Assembly (NCBI GenBank): GCA_965224215.1 | Contig: CBDCYS010000044.1 | Coordinates: 214,395-278,394, forward strand | From: CBDCYS01 sp965224215 | GTDB lineage: Bacteria; Acidobacteriota; Terriglobia; Bryobacterales; UBA6623 | Length of the DNA: 64,000 nucleotides | Reading direction: 5' to 3' | Shown here: piece after piece, positions 53,600-62,063 of the stretch | Position numbering within the stretch: the first letter of the stretch is position 1 | Layout of the letters: each line of letters begins with the position of its first letter | The notes under the pieces: model-generated | Database searches by the model: none | Seen by the model: the letters and a program-made list of their open reading frames with translations, nothing else | Told to the model about the DNA's origin: nothing | Translations under genes and position numbers: made by a program

Positions 53600-55399
53600 C
53601 CTGAATTATGCACTGCCGGTGCACCTGGTGAGGGCTGAGCCGCCAGGAACCATTTGGGGACCCCCGAAAACATGGGGTAAAAAGGTAGGCTGGCAAAGAT
53701 TTCAGCTTCGCCAGTCAACCCCAAGGAGGTCACCCAAATGGTTACCAAACGAAAACAGCATAGCTCCCGAAGGCCCGTCAAACAAGGCCCCGGCGCGAGG
53801 GCCCCGCGGCCCAATAAAATCGGGGCTGCCACGCCCTATCACTTCCGTGGCAAGAATCTGACTCCCTACGGCGGCTTGCTGCCCGTCGCCACCCTGCTCG
53901 AAAAACTCGGCTTCCAAGCGCTGCTGGAAGAAACCCTCACGACCAAACGGATCACCCGAGCCATGAGCCCCTACCAGTTCGTGCTGGCCCTCGTGCTCGG
54001 CCTCTATGTCGGCTTTGCGCGGCTCAACCAACTCCGCTTCATCGCTCGCGACCCCATCCTGACCGGCATCTTGCAAGTGACGCGTCTGCCGCCGCAGTCC
54101 ACGCTGTGGCGCTTTCTGGCCTCGCTGCACCTCAACGTGGCGAAGCAGATCCTTTCCATTCAGCGCCAGCTGCGGGAACGAGTCTGGGCCGCGGCCCACG
54201 TGAAGTTGGAGACGGTGACGCTGGACACCGACACCACCGTGCATACCCTCTACGGCCGCCAGATGGGCGGGCGCAAGAGCTACAACCCCAAGAACAAGGG
54301 CAAGCGCAGCTACCAGCCGATACTGACCTTCCTGGCCGAGACGCGCCAATACCTGATGGGCGGGTTGCGCAACGGCGACCGGCCCACGGGCCGACAGATC
54401 GCCGCCCACCTCGAGAGCGCTTTCCGGACTTTGCCGGGCGGCGTGAAGAAAATCCTGGCGCGGGCCGATTCCGGCTTTTATTGCTGGGAGGCGGTGGAGG
54501 CCTATGAAAAGGCGGCTTGTCAGTTCGTCATCGTGGCGCGCAAAACGCGGCGCCTGGTCGAGCGCTTGCAGCAAGCAGAATGGAAACCCTCCCCCCGCTC
54601 CGACGCGGACGCGGAATGCGAATTCCTCTACCAACCGCAAGGCTGGGCGCGGGCCTGCCGTTTCCTGGCGCTGCGTTACGAAAACGAGCCCAAGGCCGGC
54701 GCGGCCGAGCAATACCAGTTGTTCGCCACCAGCGCTTACACCTACCGCGTGTTTGTCACCAATCTGGCCGAGCCGATCGCGGCGGTGGTGTGGTTTTACA
54801 ATCAGCGCGCCGGAGCCGAGAACCTGATCAAGGAGGCCAACAACGACGCCGGGCTGGCGGCCCGTCCCTCGCGCCGCTTTGACATGAACCGCACTCACTT
54901 TCAGTTGGCCATGCTGGCCTACAATCTCAACTGCTGGCTGCTGCTGTTCAACCGCGAAGCCCAGGCCAGCGTGGAGACGCTGCGGCACACCACCCTGGCG
55001 ACGGCGCGGCTGCGTTTTCTGTTCGTGGCGGTCAAGATCTGGCGGCACGCCGGCAGAACGGGTGTCAGCTACAGCGATCATTATCAGGAAAAGGGCCTGT
55101 TTGAACGGCTGATGCGACGGCTGCGGGCGATGGGGCCGCCGGGATCGAGCTTGGCGCCGGTGGTGGAGGGTGCGCTGAGCTGAGGGGCACTCCATGCATA
55201 AAATTTCATGCACTCGCCGCAACGTACTGGGAACACGCCGCTTGCCAGCCCGCTTTTGCCCTGCCGGGATCAGGAGGCGGCTCAAACGGGGAGGGAAACA
55301 GCAGAAAAGACGACTTGCGAAATCACTGAGTTGACACGAGTGCCGCTATCGCCACAACTCCATCGACGATGGCTACGCCGAATCTGTGCATAATTCAGG
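53600..55399 (+). mobile_element. IS1380-family element, copy 4
   Basis: 1,800 bp, right-hand part of the composite transposon. Left 5-mer TGTAA (inside the NACHT fragment), right TAGAA (outer target duplication shared with the miniature element). Confidence 0.92.
53738..55183 (+). CDS. IS1380-family transposase, copy 4
   Basis: 481 residues, intact. The most changed copy, with private differences TRQYL (Glu to Gln), AARPSRR, NRTHF and AVKIW. None touches the catalytic Asp, Asp, Glu motifs. Confidence 0.93.
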   Translation: MVTKRKQHSSRRPVKQGPGARAPRPNKIGAATPYHFRGKNLTPYGGLLPVATLLEKLGFQALLEETLTTKRITRAMSPYQFVLALVLGLYVGFARLNQLRFIARDPILTGILQVTRLPPQSTLWRFLASLHLNVAKQILSIQRQLRERVWAAAHVKLETVTLDTDTTVHTLYGRQMGGRKSYNPKNKGKRSYQPILTFLAETRQYLMGGLRNGDRPTGRQIAAHLESAFRTLPGGVKKILARADSGFYCWEAVEAYEKAACQFVIVARKTRRLVERLQQAEWKPSPRSDADAECEFLYQPQGWARACRFLALRYENEPKAGAAEQYQLFATSAYTYRVFVTNLAEPIAAVVWFYNQRAGAENLIKEANNDAGLAARPSRRFDMNRTHFQLAMLAYNLNCWLLLFNREAQASVETLRHTTLATARLRFLFVAVKIWRHAGRTGVSYSDHYQEKGLFERLMRRLRAMGPPGSSLAPVVEGALS

Positions 55400-55715
55400 T
55401 AGAAGACTTCGCCCGGCCCGAGAATCTGTTCCTTCCCACCTTTGACGGCGAACCGGAATTTGCCTTCCAGCACGTAGCCCAGCACGAAGCCGGGATGCTT
55501 GTGTGGCTTTGAACTTTGACCGGGCTCAAAGATGACTTCGACGAAGGTGGCTTCCAGGCCTTCGAATACGCCGGAAAGAGGCTGCTTGCGGATCACGTCT
55601 GCTCGGGAGGGCGAAGGGGCCGCCGCCGCGAGGCCTGCGGCGAGGAGCGTTTTGAATAAGACTCGTCAATTTTCCATGGCGTCCGAATCTTACAATGGCC
55701 CGGACAACGATTTCA

Positions 55716-57515
55716 CCTGAATTATGCACTGCCGGTGCACCTGGTGAGGGCTGAGCCGCCAGGAACCATTTGGGGACCCCCGAAAACATGGGGTAAAAAG
55801 GTAGGCTGGCAAAGATTTCAGCTTCGCCAGTCAACCCCAAGGAGGTCACCCAAATGGTTACCAAACGAAAACAGCATAGCTCCCGAAGGCCCGTCAAACA
55901 AGGCCCCGGCGCGAGGGCCCCGCGGCCCAATAAAATCGGGGCTGCCACGCCCTATCACTTCCGTGGCAAGAATCTGACTCCCTACGGCGGCTTGCTGCCC
56001 GTCGCCACCCTGCTCGAAAAACTCGGCTTCCAAGCGCTGCTGGAAGAAACCCTCACGACCAAACGGATCACCCGAGCCATGAGCCCCTACCAGTTCGTGC
56101 TGGCCCTCGTGCTCGGCCTCTATGTCGGCTTTGCGCGGCTCAACCAACTCCGCTTCATCGCTCGCGACCCCATCCTGACCGGCATCTTGCAAGTGACGCG
56201 TCTGCCGCCGCAGTCCACGCTGTGGCGCTTTTTGGCCTCGCTGCACCTCAACGTGGCGAAGCAGATCCTTTCCATTCAGCGCCAGCTGCGGGAACGAGTC
56301 TGGGCCGCGGCCCACGTGAAGTTGGAGACGGTGACGCTGGACACCGACACCACCGTGCATACCCTCTACGGCCGCCAGATGGGCGGGCGCAAGAGCTACA
56401 ACCCCAAGAACAAGGGCAAGCGCAGCTACCAGCCGATACTGACCTTCCTGGCCGAGACGCGCGAATACCTGATGGGCGGGTTGCGCAACGGCGACCGGCC
56501 CACGGGCCGACAGATCGCCGCCCACCTCGAGAGCGCTTTCCGGACTTTGCCGGGCGGCGTGAAGAAAATCCTGGCGCGGGCCGATTCCGGCTTTTATTGC
56601 TGGGAGGCGGTGGAGGCCTATGAAAAGGCGGCTTGTCAGTTCGTCATCGTGGCGCGCAAAACGCGGCGCCTGGTCGAGCGCTTGCAGCAAGCAGAATGGA
56701 AACCCTCCCCCCGCTCCGACGCGGACGCGGAATGCGAATTCCTCTACCAACCGCAAGGCTGGGCGCGGGCCGGCCGTTTCCTGGCGCTGCGTTACGAAAA
56801 CGAGCCCAAGGCCGGCGCGGCCGAGCAATACCAGTTGTTCGCCACCAGCGCTTACACCTACCGCGTGTTTGTCACCAATCTGGCCGAGCCGATCGCGGCG
56901 GTGGTGTGGTTTTACAATCAGCGCGCCGGAGCCGAGAACCTGATCAAGGAGGCCAACAACGACGCCGGGCTGGCGGCCCATCCCTCGCGCCGCTTTGACA
57001 TGAACCGCAATCACTTTCAGTTGGCCATGCTGGCCTACAATCGCAACTGCTGGCTGCTGCTGTTCAACCGCGAAGCCCAGGCCAGCGTGGAGACGCTGCG
57101 GCACACCACCCTGGCGACGGCGCGGCTGCGTTTTCTGTTCGTGGCGGCCAAGATCTGGCGGCACGCCGGCAGAACGGGTGTCAGCTACAGCGATCATTAT
57201 CAGGAAAAGGGCCTGTTTGAACGGCTGATGCGACGGCTGCGGGCGATGGGGCCGCCGGGATCGAGCTTGGCGCCGGTGGTGGAGGGTGCGCTGAGCTGAG
57301 GGGCACTCCATGCATAAAATTTCATGCACTCGCCGCAACGTACTGGGAACACGCCGCTTGCCAGCCCGCTTTTGCCCTGCCGGGATCAGGAGGCGGCTCA
57401 AACGGGGAGGGAAACAGCAGAAAAGACGACTTGCGAAATCACTGAGTTGACACGAGTGCCGCTATCGCCACAACTCCATCGACGATGGCTACGCCGAATC
57501 TGTGCATAATTCAGG
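55716..57515 (+). mobile_element. IS1380-family element, copy 5
   Basis: 1,800 bp with a perfect 5-bp target duplication TTTCA (55711-55715, 57516-57520). Inserted in the region upstream of the cupin gene. An IS1595 element starts 40 bp to its right. Confidence 0.95.
55854..57299 (+). CDS. IS1380-family transposase, copy 5
   Basis: 481 residues, intact. One private change, ARAGRFLA (Cys to Gly), and AYNRNC shared with copy 3. Confidence 0.93.
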   Translation: MVTKRKQHSSRRPVKQGPGARAPRPNKIGAATPYHFRGKNLTPYGGLLPVATLLEKLGFQALLEETLTTKRITRAMSPYQFVLALVLGLYVGFARLNQLRFIARDPILTGILQVTRLPPQSTLWRFLASLHLNVAKQILSIQRQLRERVWAAAHVKLETVTLDTDTTVHTLYGRQMGGRKSYNPKNKGKRSYQPILTFLAETREYLMGGLRNGDRPTGRQIAAHLESAFRTLPGGVKKILARADSGFYCWEAVEAYEKAACQFVIVARKTRRLVERLQQAEWKPSPRSDADAECEFLYQPQGWARAGRFLALRYENEPKAGAAEQYQLFATSAYTYRVFVTNLAEPIAAVVWFYNQRAGAENLIKEANNDAGLAAHPSRRFDMNRNHFQLAMLAYNRNCWLLLFNREAQASVETLRHTTLATARLRFLFVAAKIWRHAGRTGVSYSDHYQEKGLFERLMRRLRAMGPPGSSLAPVVEGALS

Positions 57516-57555
57516 TTTCAGCCTGGTTTCTTTCGCGGTCACCAGTTTTCCGTTT

Positions 57556-58585
57556 GGTGGGTATCCGGTTGACTCAGGTAGCCCCAAGATGTAGTATGCC
57601 GGCAGATGGAAGATTACCCTCAGAACCTGACAGAGTTCGAGGCCCGTTTTAGCAGTGAGGAGGCCTGCCGGGAGTATCTGTTCCGGCTGCGCTGGCCGGA
57701 CGGTTTCCGCTGTCCGGGTTGCGGTTGTGGAAAGTCGTGGCCTTTGCGAAAAGTGCTGCTGCAGTGCGCTGCGTGTGGGCGCCAAACCTCGGTGACCGCC
57801 GGGACCATCTTTCAGGACACGCGCAGCCCTTTGCCGTTGTGGTTTCGTGCGATGTGGTGGGTCACCACCCAAAAAACCGGAGCCAGCGCTTTGGGACTGC
57901 AAAGAGTGTTGGGGCTCAACAGGTACGAAACGGCTTGGACCTGGCTGCACAAAATGCGGCGCGCGATGGTGCGGCCGGGACGGGATTTGCTCGCCGGGAC
58001 AGTGGAAGTCGATGAAAGCTACTGGGGCGGGCTCGAAGAGGGCCTGCGGGGCCGAAACCTGAAAAACAAAGGATTGATCGCAGTGGCCGCTCAAGAGGAT
58101 GGGCGGGGTATCGGCCGGATTCGCATGAAGAGAATCGAGGATGCCTCGGGCGAGAGCCTGTTGCCTTTCGTGGAGGAGTGCATCGAGCCGGGCAGCGTGG
58201 TGCATACCGACGGCTGGCCCGGTTACTCCGGGTTGAAAAAGGAAGGCTACGTCCATCAGGTCACAGTTGTCAGCAGGCAGGAGCAGTCCGCGTCGGAATT
58301 GATGCCCCGCGTCCACCGCGTGATGTCACTGCTCAAGCGCTGGCTGCTGGGCACCCATCAGGGCGCCGTGAGCCACAAACATCTGGACTACTACCTGGAC
58401 GAGTTCACCTTCCGTTTCAACCGCCGCAAATCCAAAAGCCGCGGCAAACTCTTCTATCGGCTCGTCTAGCAGGCGGTAGCCGTGGATCCGGCGACTTACA
58501 AGATGATTGTTCACCCGGTTACAGAACCAAGAAAATCCCCAAACCACAAGATATTGGGGCTACCTGAGTCAACCGGATACCCATC
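57556..58585 (+). mobile_element. IS1595-family element, copy B
   Basis: 1,030 bp, same ends as copy A. Flanking 8-mers TTCCGTTT (57548-57555) and TTCCGTTA (58586-58593) match at 7 of 8, an almost perfect target duplication. It lies between IS1380 copy 5 and the Gfo/Idh/MocA gene. Confidence 0.88.
57606..58469 (+). CDS. IS1595-family transposase, copy B
   Basis: 287 residues, intact. Zinc ribbon (CPGCGCGKSWP, LQCAACGRQT) that recognises the ends, ISXO2-like DDE domain (TVEVDESYWGG; VVHTDGWPGYSG), and the conserved end YLDEFTFRFNRRKSKSRGKL. This reference frame shows the 1-bp deletion in copy A. Could supply transposase for both copies. Confidence 0.93.
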   Translation: MEDYPQNLTEFEARFSSEEACREYLFRLRWPDGFRCPGCGCGKSWPLRKVLLQCAACGRQTSVTAGTIFQDTRSPLPLWFRAMWWVTTQKTGASALGLQRVLGLNRYETAWTWLHKMRRAMVRPGRDLLAGTVEVDESYWGGLEEGLRGRNLKNKGLIAVAAQEDGRGIGRIRMKRIEDASGESLLPFVEECIEPGSVVHTDGWPGYSGLKKEGYVHQVTVVSRQEQSASELMPRVHRVMSLLKRWLLGTHQGAVSHKHLDYYLDEFTFRFNRRKSKSRGKLFYRLV

Positions 58586-58695
58586 TTCCGTTAATCTGGT
58601 AGATTGCAATCTCTCCCTGACAGCGCGACATGATGTCGGGGCGGACTGACTACCTCGCGTAACTAGAAGCGCAACTTAGAAAAGGACCACTACCG

Positions 58696-60027
58696 ATGCC
58701 TTTCAATAAGTTTCCCAGACGATCATTCCTGAAAACAGCCGCGGCAGCGCCCGCCGCCGCCGTAGCCGCAGCACCCGCGATGCTCGCCGGAGCCGAAGCC
58801 ACGAAGAAATTCCGCCTGGGCATGATCGGTATGGGCCGGCGCGGCCGCAACAACTTGAGGTCAATCCTGAGACAGCCCGAGCTTGAGGTCGTTGCCTTCT
58901 CGGAGGTCTACAAACCGAACCTCGACCTCGCTCTGAAGATGGTCCCCGGCGCGAAAGTCTATCCCGACTTCCGCGACGTGATCGGCGCTCCCGATATCGA
59001 TGCAATTTGTATCTGTACACCCGACCACTGGCATCCTTACATGGCTGTCGAAGCTTGTAAGGCCGGCAAAGACGTCTATGTCGAAAAGCCCATCTCGGTC
59101 GTCGTCGAGGAAGGCCGGATGATGGTCAAAGCGGCCCGCAAGTATAACCGCATCGTGCAAGTCGGCACCCAGCAGCGCTCCGGCGGGCACTTTCAAAAAG
59201 TCGTCGAAATGATCCAGGGCGGCAAGATCGGCGACATCGCGTTCGTTCGTACCTGGAACTACAGCAACCAGCTCCCCGAGGAGATGGGCAATCCGCCTGA
59301 CACCGCTCCGCCAGCCGATCTGGACTGGAATATGTGGCTAGGACCGGCCGCCGAGCGCCCATTCAACAAGAACCGTTTCGGAGTCGACCCCACTCACTAT
59401 TCGCATTTCCGCTGGTTCTGGGACTACGCCGGCGGCATGATGACCGACTGGGGCATTCACCTGCTCGACATCGTGATGTGGGCGATGGACGTCGAGGGGC
59501 CAAGCGTCATCTCCACCATTGGCGGCAAGTTCCTGATCCAAGATAACCGCGAAACCCCCGATCTGATCCTGGCGAACTACGAGTTCCCCAAGTTCGTGTG
59601 CGTTTACGAAAACCGCATCACGAACGGACAGTCGATGTTCGACCGCGATTACGGAATCACATTTCACGGCTCCAAAGGAACGCTATTCGTCGACCGCCAG
59701 CGCTACGAGATTATTCCCGAGATGAAGGGCCTCGATCCCAGGGGCTACAACAGCGAGGCACTGATGGTGCGCGAAGAGGGCAGAGCCGTCAACCATTCAA
59801 CCGACGACCATTGGAAGGATTTCATTTCCTCGATGAAGTCGCGCAAGCCGCCCATCAGCGACATTGAAATCGGCCATCGCTCGACAGCGATGGCCCTGCT
59901 GGGGAATGTCTCGCTGCGAAGCCGGCAGCGGGTCGAATGGGATCCCAAGACCGAAACGACTCCCAACAAAGAAGCCCAAACCTATCTCAGCCGCCCCTAC
60001 CGGGCTCCTTGGAAGCTGACGCTGTAG
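58696..60027 (+). CDS. Gfo/Idh/MocA-family oxidoreductase, Tat-exported
   Basis: 443 residues. Tat signal PRRSFLKTAAAAPAAAVAA. Rossmann NAD(P) site FRLGMIGMGRRGRNNLRSIL; the catalytic-domain motif VEKPISVVVEEGRMMV contains the family's EKP. IDAICICTPDHWHPYMAVEA and the C-terminal alpha/beta domain complete the fold. Oxidises or reduces a sugar-like substrate with a bound nicotinamide cofactor; exported versions are common in Acidobacteria and Planctomycetes. Start ATG 58696 after GAAAAGGACC. IS1595 copy B ends 110 bp upstream and may have displaced its promoter. Confidence 0.92.
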   Translation: MPFNKFPRRSFLKTAAAAPAAAVAAAPAMLAGAEATKKFRLGMIGMGRRGRNNLRSILRQPELEVVAFSEVYKPNLDLALKMVPGAKVYPDFRDVIGAPDIDAICICTPDHWHPYMAVEACKAGKDVYVEKPISVVVEEGRMMVKAARKYNRIVQVGTQQRSGGHFQKVVEMIQGGKIGDIAFVRTWNYSNQLPEEMGNPPDTAPPADLDWNMWLGPAAERPFNKNRFGVDPTHYSHFRWFWDYAGGMMTDWGIHLLDIVMWAMDVEGPSVISTIGGKFLIQDNRETPDLILANYEFPKFVCVYENRITNGQSMFDRDYGITFHGSKGTLFVDRQRYEIIPEMKGLDPRGYNSEALMVREEGRAVNHSTDDHWKDFISSMKSRKPPISDIEIGHRSTAMALLGNVSLRSRQRVEWDPKTETTPNKEAQTYLSRPYRAPWKLTL

Positions 60028-60089
60028 CTTAATTGGTGGCAAAAAGGCAGGTTACCGTCCAGAACGCCGGAATGGACCGAAATCGAGCC

Positions 60090-60105
60090 GGCCGGAAGTC
60101 CGGCC
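60090..60105 (+). terminator. Possible hairpin after the Gfo/Idh/MocA gene
   Basis: GGCCGGA-AG-TCCGGCC, a 7-bp perfect stem, 63 bp after the gene's stop; no T run follows (the following bases are A-rich), so its action as a terminator is uncertain. Confidence 0.3.
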
Positions 60106-60220
60106 TGTTGCCGCAAACAAAAAGGGGACCAAAACGGCGAACTTGTCCGTATTCTCCACTGGGAGCCTGGAAGCTGTAATATTTGAAACGAGAGCGGGTG
60201 GCAACGCGTCCAAAGGACGT

Positions 60221-60877
60221 ATGAGCACAGCGACAGCAACAGCCCTGAGACTGCCCGCCACCCAAACAACGAGGGCAAATGTGGCGTTCAGAGAGACCCC
60301 TGAAGCTGAGATTGTCCGGCGCACGCAGGCTGGCGACGAGGAGGCATTCCGCCAACTCGTCGAACGCCATCGTTCGAAGGTCTTCTCGATCATCTACGGC
60401 ATTGTGCGAAACCGCAATGACGCCGAGGATATTGCTCAGCAGGTGTTCGCGAAAATCTACTTCTCCATCAAAGGATTCGATTTTCGCTCCGCGCTGATTA
60501 CGTGGATCTACAAGATCGCCGTGAATCAGTGTTACGACTATTTGCGCAAACAGAAAGTTCGCAAGCTGGTCTATGAAAGCGATCTCGGCGAAGACGACGC
60601 CCGCACGATGGAAAACTCCGCGCTCGCGGTAGAGAAGACCCCGGCGATTTCCGTCCAGATGGAACGCAGGGACTACCTGGCGAGGCTGCTCTCCAAGGTG
60701 TCGGAACAAGAGCGCTTGCTGCTGATTCGAAAAGAAGTCCACGGCCTTTCCGTCCAGGAGTTGGCCGAAGAGACGGGACTCAACGAGAATACGATTAAGG
60801 TAAAATTGTTTCGAGCCAGGCAGAAGCTGGTGAAAGCAGCCGCGAAGATGAACCGCTCGGCGGCCGCGACAGCTTAA
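60221..60877 (+). CDS. ECF-type RNA polymerase sigma factor
   Basis: 218 residues from ATG 60221, preceded by AAAGGACGT; the frame is open to 60143. Region 2: FRQLVERHRSKVFSIIYGIV, NDAEDIAQQVFAKIYFSI, LITWIYKIAVNQCYDYLRKQ. Region 4: LLSKVSEQERLLLIRKEVHG and TGLNENTIKVKLFRARQKLV. Second such sigma factor of the window. The following two membrane-associated genes look like its anti-sigma factor and an accessory protein. Confidence 0.92.
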   Translation: MSTATATALRLPATQTTRANVAFRETPEAEIVRRTQAGDEEAFRQLVERHRSKVFSIIYGIVRNRNDAEDIAQQVFAKIYFSIKGFDFRSALITWIYKIAVNQCYDYLRKQKVRKLVYESDLGEDDARTMENSALAVEKTPAISVQMERRDYLARLLSKVSEQERLLLIRKEVHGLSVQELAEETGLNENTIKVKLFRARQKLVKAAAKMNRSAAATA

Positions 60878-60898
60878 CGGACAACCGGTGGGGGCGAG

Positions 60899-61393
60899 GT
60901 GGATGAGGTTATGAGGGAGTTCGTGAGAGATCAACTAGAGGATTGTCTTTCGGGGGCTCTTCCTTCTCAAGAGCAGGCTAAGCTGGAAGCCTTTCTCAAG
61001 GAGAATCCAGCCGAAGCCAAGGAACTCGCCCTGTTTGAAGAGTCCGATCAGCTATTGAAAGCGTTGCGCCTTCCCCAGGACGAAATCCTAGAGCCCGAAC
61101 CTACGTTCTACGCGCGGCTCATGCAGCAGATCGAAAGCGAACGAGAAATTCCCTTCTGGGAGGTATTCTTGCAACCCGCATTCGGCCGCCGTTTGGCTTT
61201 TGGAAGTTTGATGTGGCTCGCCTTGTTGGGCGGGTATGTGGCGACATTTGGTGGCCCTGCCGCGGACGCGACCCAGCATATTGCCGAAAGACTATTCACC
61301 GAACCGCCGTCAGCTGACTATGAGCTGCGTCTTAGCGCCGATCTACAGCGTAACCGCGGCTCCATGCTGGTCGGCATGATGTCGGAAAAATAA
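60899..61393 (+). CDS. Probable membrane anti-sigma factor
   Basis: 164 residues from GTG 60899, or 160 from ATG 60911. The cytosolic N-terminal part has LEDCLSGALPSQEQAKLEAF, a zinc-less anti-sigma-like region, and a membrane helix at about 102-120 (LMWLALLGGYVATFGG), then an outside tail. Directly follows the sigma factor in the same direction (21 bp), which is the main support. No zf-HC2 Cys/His motif. Confidence 0.7.
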   Translation: MDEVMREFVRDQLEDCLSGALPSQEQAKLEAFLKENPAEAKELALFEESDQLLKALRLPQDEILEPEPTFYARLMQQIESEREIPFWEVFLQPAFGRRLAFGSLMWLALLGGYVATFGGPAADATQHIAERLFTEPPSADYELRLSADLQRNRGSMLVGMMSEK

Positions 61394-61400
61394 CAAGATC

Positions 61401-61778
61401 ATGTCAAGTCCGCGCCTAGATTCGTGTCAGGGAAAAGCATTGGGGATACTTCTGCTCGTATTCCTGGCGGGCACGGGTTCAGGGATCATTGGAAGCTACT
61501 TCTATCCGAGCGCGCCTTCGCCCGCGGCAACCCACGATCCGATCGACATACATGACTCCGCACTCGCATTGGAGCACCTGCAAGACGAGCTGGACCTCGA
61601 CAGCGAGCAGGTGGTCCAAGTGAAAACTATCTTGGATGAATGCATCATGATGGAAGCCGAGTGGCTGAGCAAGATCAAGTACATGAAAGCGGAGGGCCGC
61701 GACCGCATTCTAGTGCTTCTCGACAATCAGCAGCGCGAGAGGTTTCAATCCGTCCTCCACGAAGTCTCTGACAAGTAA
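61401..61778 (+). CDS. Small membrane-anchored periplasmic protein (Spy/CpxP- or heavy-metal-sensor-like)
   Basis: 125 residues. N-terminal helix (LGILLLVFLAGTGSGIIGSY), then a helical outside domain (ALEHLQDELDLDSEQVVQVK, MEAEWLSKIKYMKAEGRDRI, LLDNQQRERFQSVLHE). The LxLxxEQ…LLxxQQRxxF pattern recalls Spy/CpxP LTxxQ proteins and periplasmic heavy-metal sensors. Starts 8 bp after the anti-sigma gene, so probably part of the same stress operon. 61779-62039 has no gene, only a short repeat. Confidence 0.65.
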   Translation: MSSPRLDSCQGKALGILLLVFLAGTGSGIIGSYFYPSAPSPAATHDPIDIHDSALALEHLQDELDLDSEQVVQVKTILDECIMMEAEWLSKIKYMKAEGRDRILVLLDNQQRERFQSVLHEVSDK

Positions 61779-61946
61779 CAGCAGGCCTCCGTCCGGTCCG
61801 TAGGCACCCCTCAAATCTTCTTTGGCGGGCGCGGATTTCATAGGCGGGCGCAACGCTGACAGCGAGAGTCCGCTGGGGGCCTGGCGCCACCGGTGGCTAG
61901 TCCGCTGTGGAGCTTCCCTTCCGATTAGGCCTTCCGATTGGGTGCG

Positions 61947-61978
61947 CCGATTGTGCGCGCCGATTGTGCGCGCTGATA
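61947..61978. repeat. Short tandem repeat
   Basis: Two and a half units of about 13 bp (GCGCCGATTGTGC and variants) in the gap between the stress operon and the cytochrome gene. Too short to suggest a function. Confidence 0.5.
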
Positions 61979-62063
61979 CCGCAAACCCGCTAACATACTG
62001 ACTTAGCCTTGACGCTATCCTTCGCTAGAGCCCTTAGCGTTGCACGTCTTCCAGAGAACAATC

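Larger units (their letters stand above)
52442..55399 (+). mobile_element. Composite transposon: miniature element + gene fragment + IS1380
   Basis: 2,958 bp. The left end is the 530-bp miniature element (52442-52971), the right end IS1380 copy 4 (53600-55399), both in the same orientation and both with CCTGAATTATGCAC-type ends; 628 bp lie between. The outer flanks are the same 5-mer, TAGAA (52437-52441 and 55400-55404), while the inner junctions differ (TGGTA, TGTAA). The interrupted cupin gene reads through in frame when the unit is removed. So the two elements and their cargo moved as one unit using the outer ends. Confidence 0.9.
52325..55677 (-). pseudogene. Cupin gene split by a composite transposon
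   Basis: On the minus strand, 55677-55400 gives a signal-peptide-like start and a cupin: LFKTLLAAGLAAAAPSPSRA, then HKHPGFVLGYVLEGKFRFAV and ILGPGEVFY. After 2,958 bp of inserted DNA, 52441-52325 continues in frame with EPPDAVHMVSGNAGDTTTRC and IIVAEKGAKLSTPV, stop. Removing the insert and one TAGAA restores a full small exported cupin. The ATG at 55677 is followed three codons later by TGA (probably TGG originally), so the gene is also stopped early. The downstream gene side faces 50831-52261 convergently. Confidence 0.9.
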
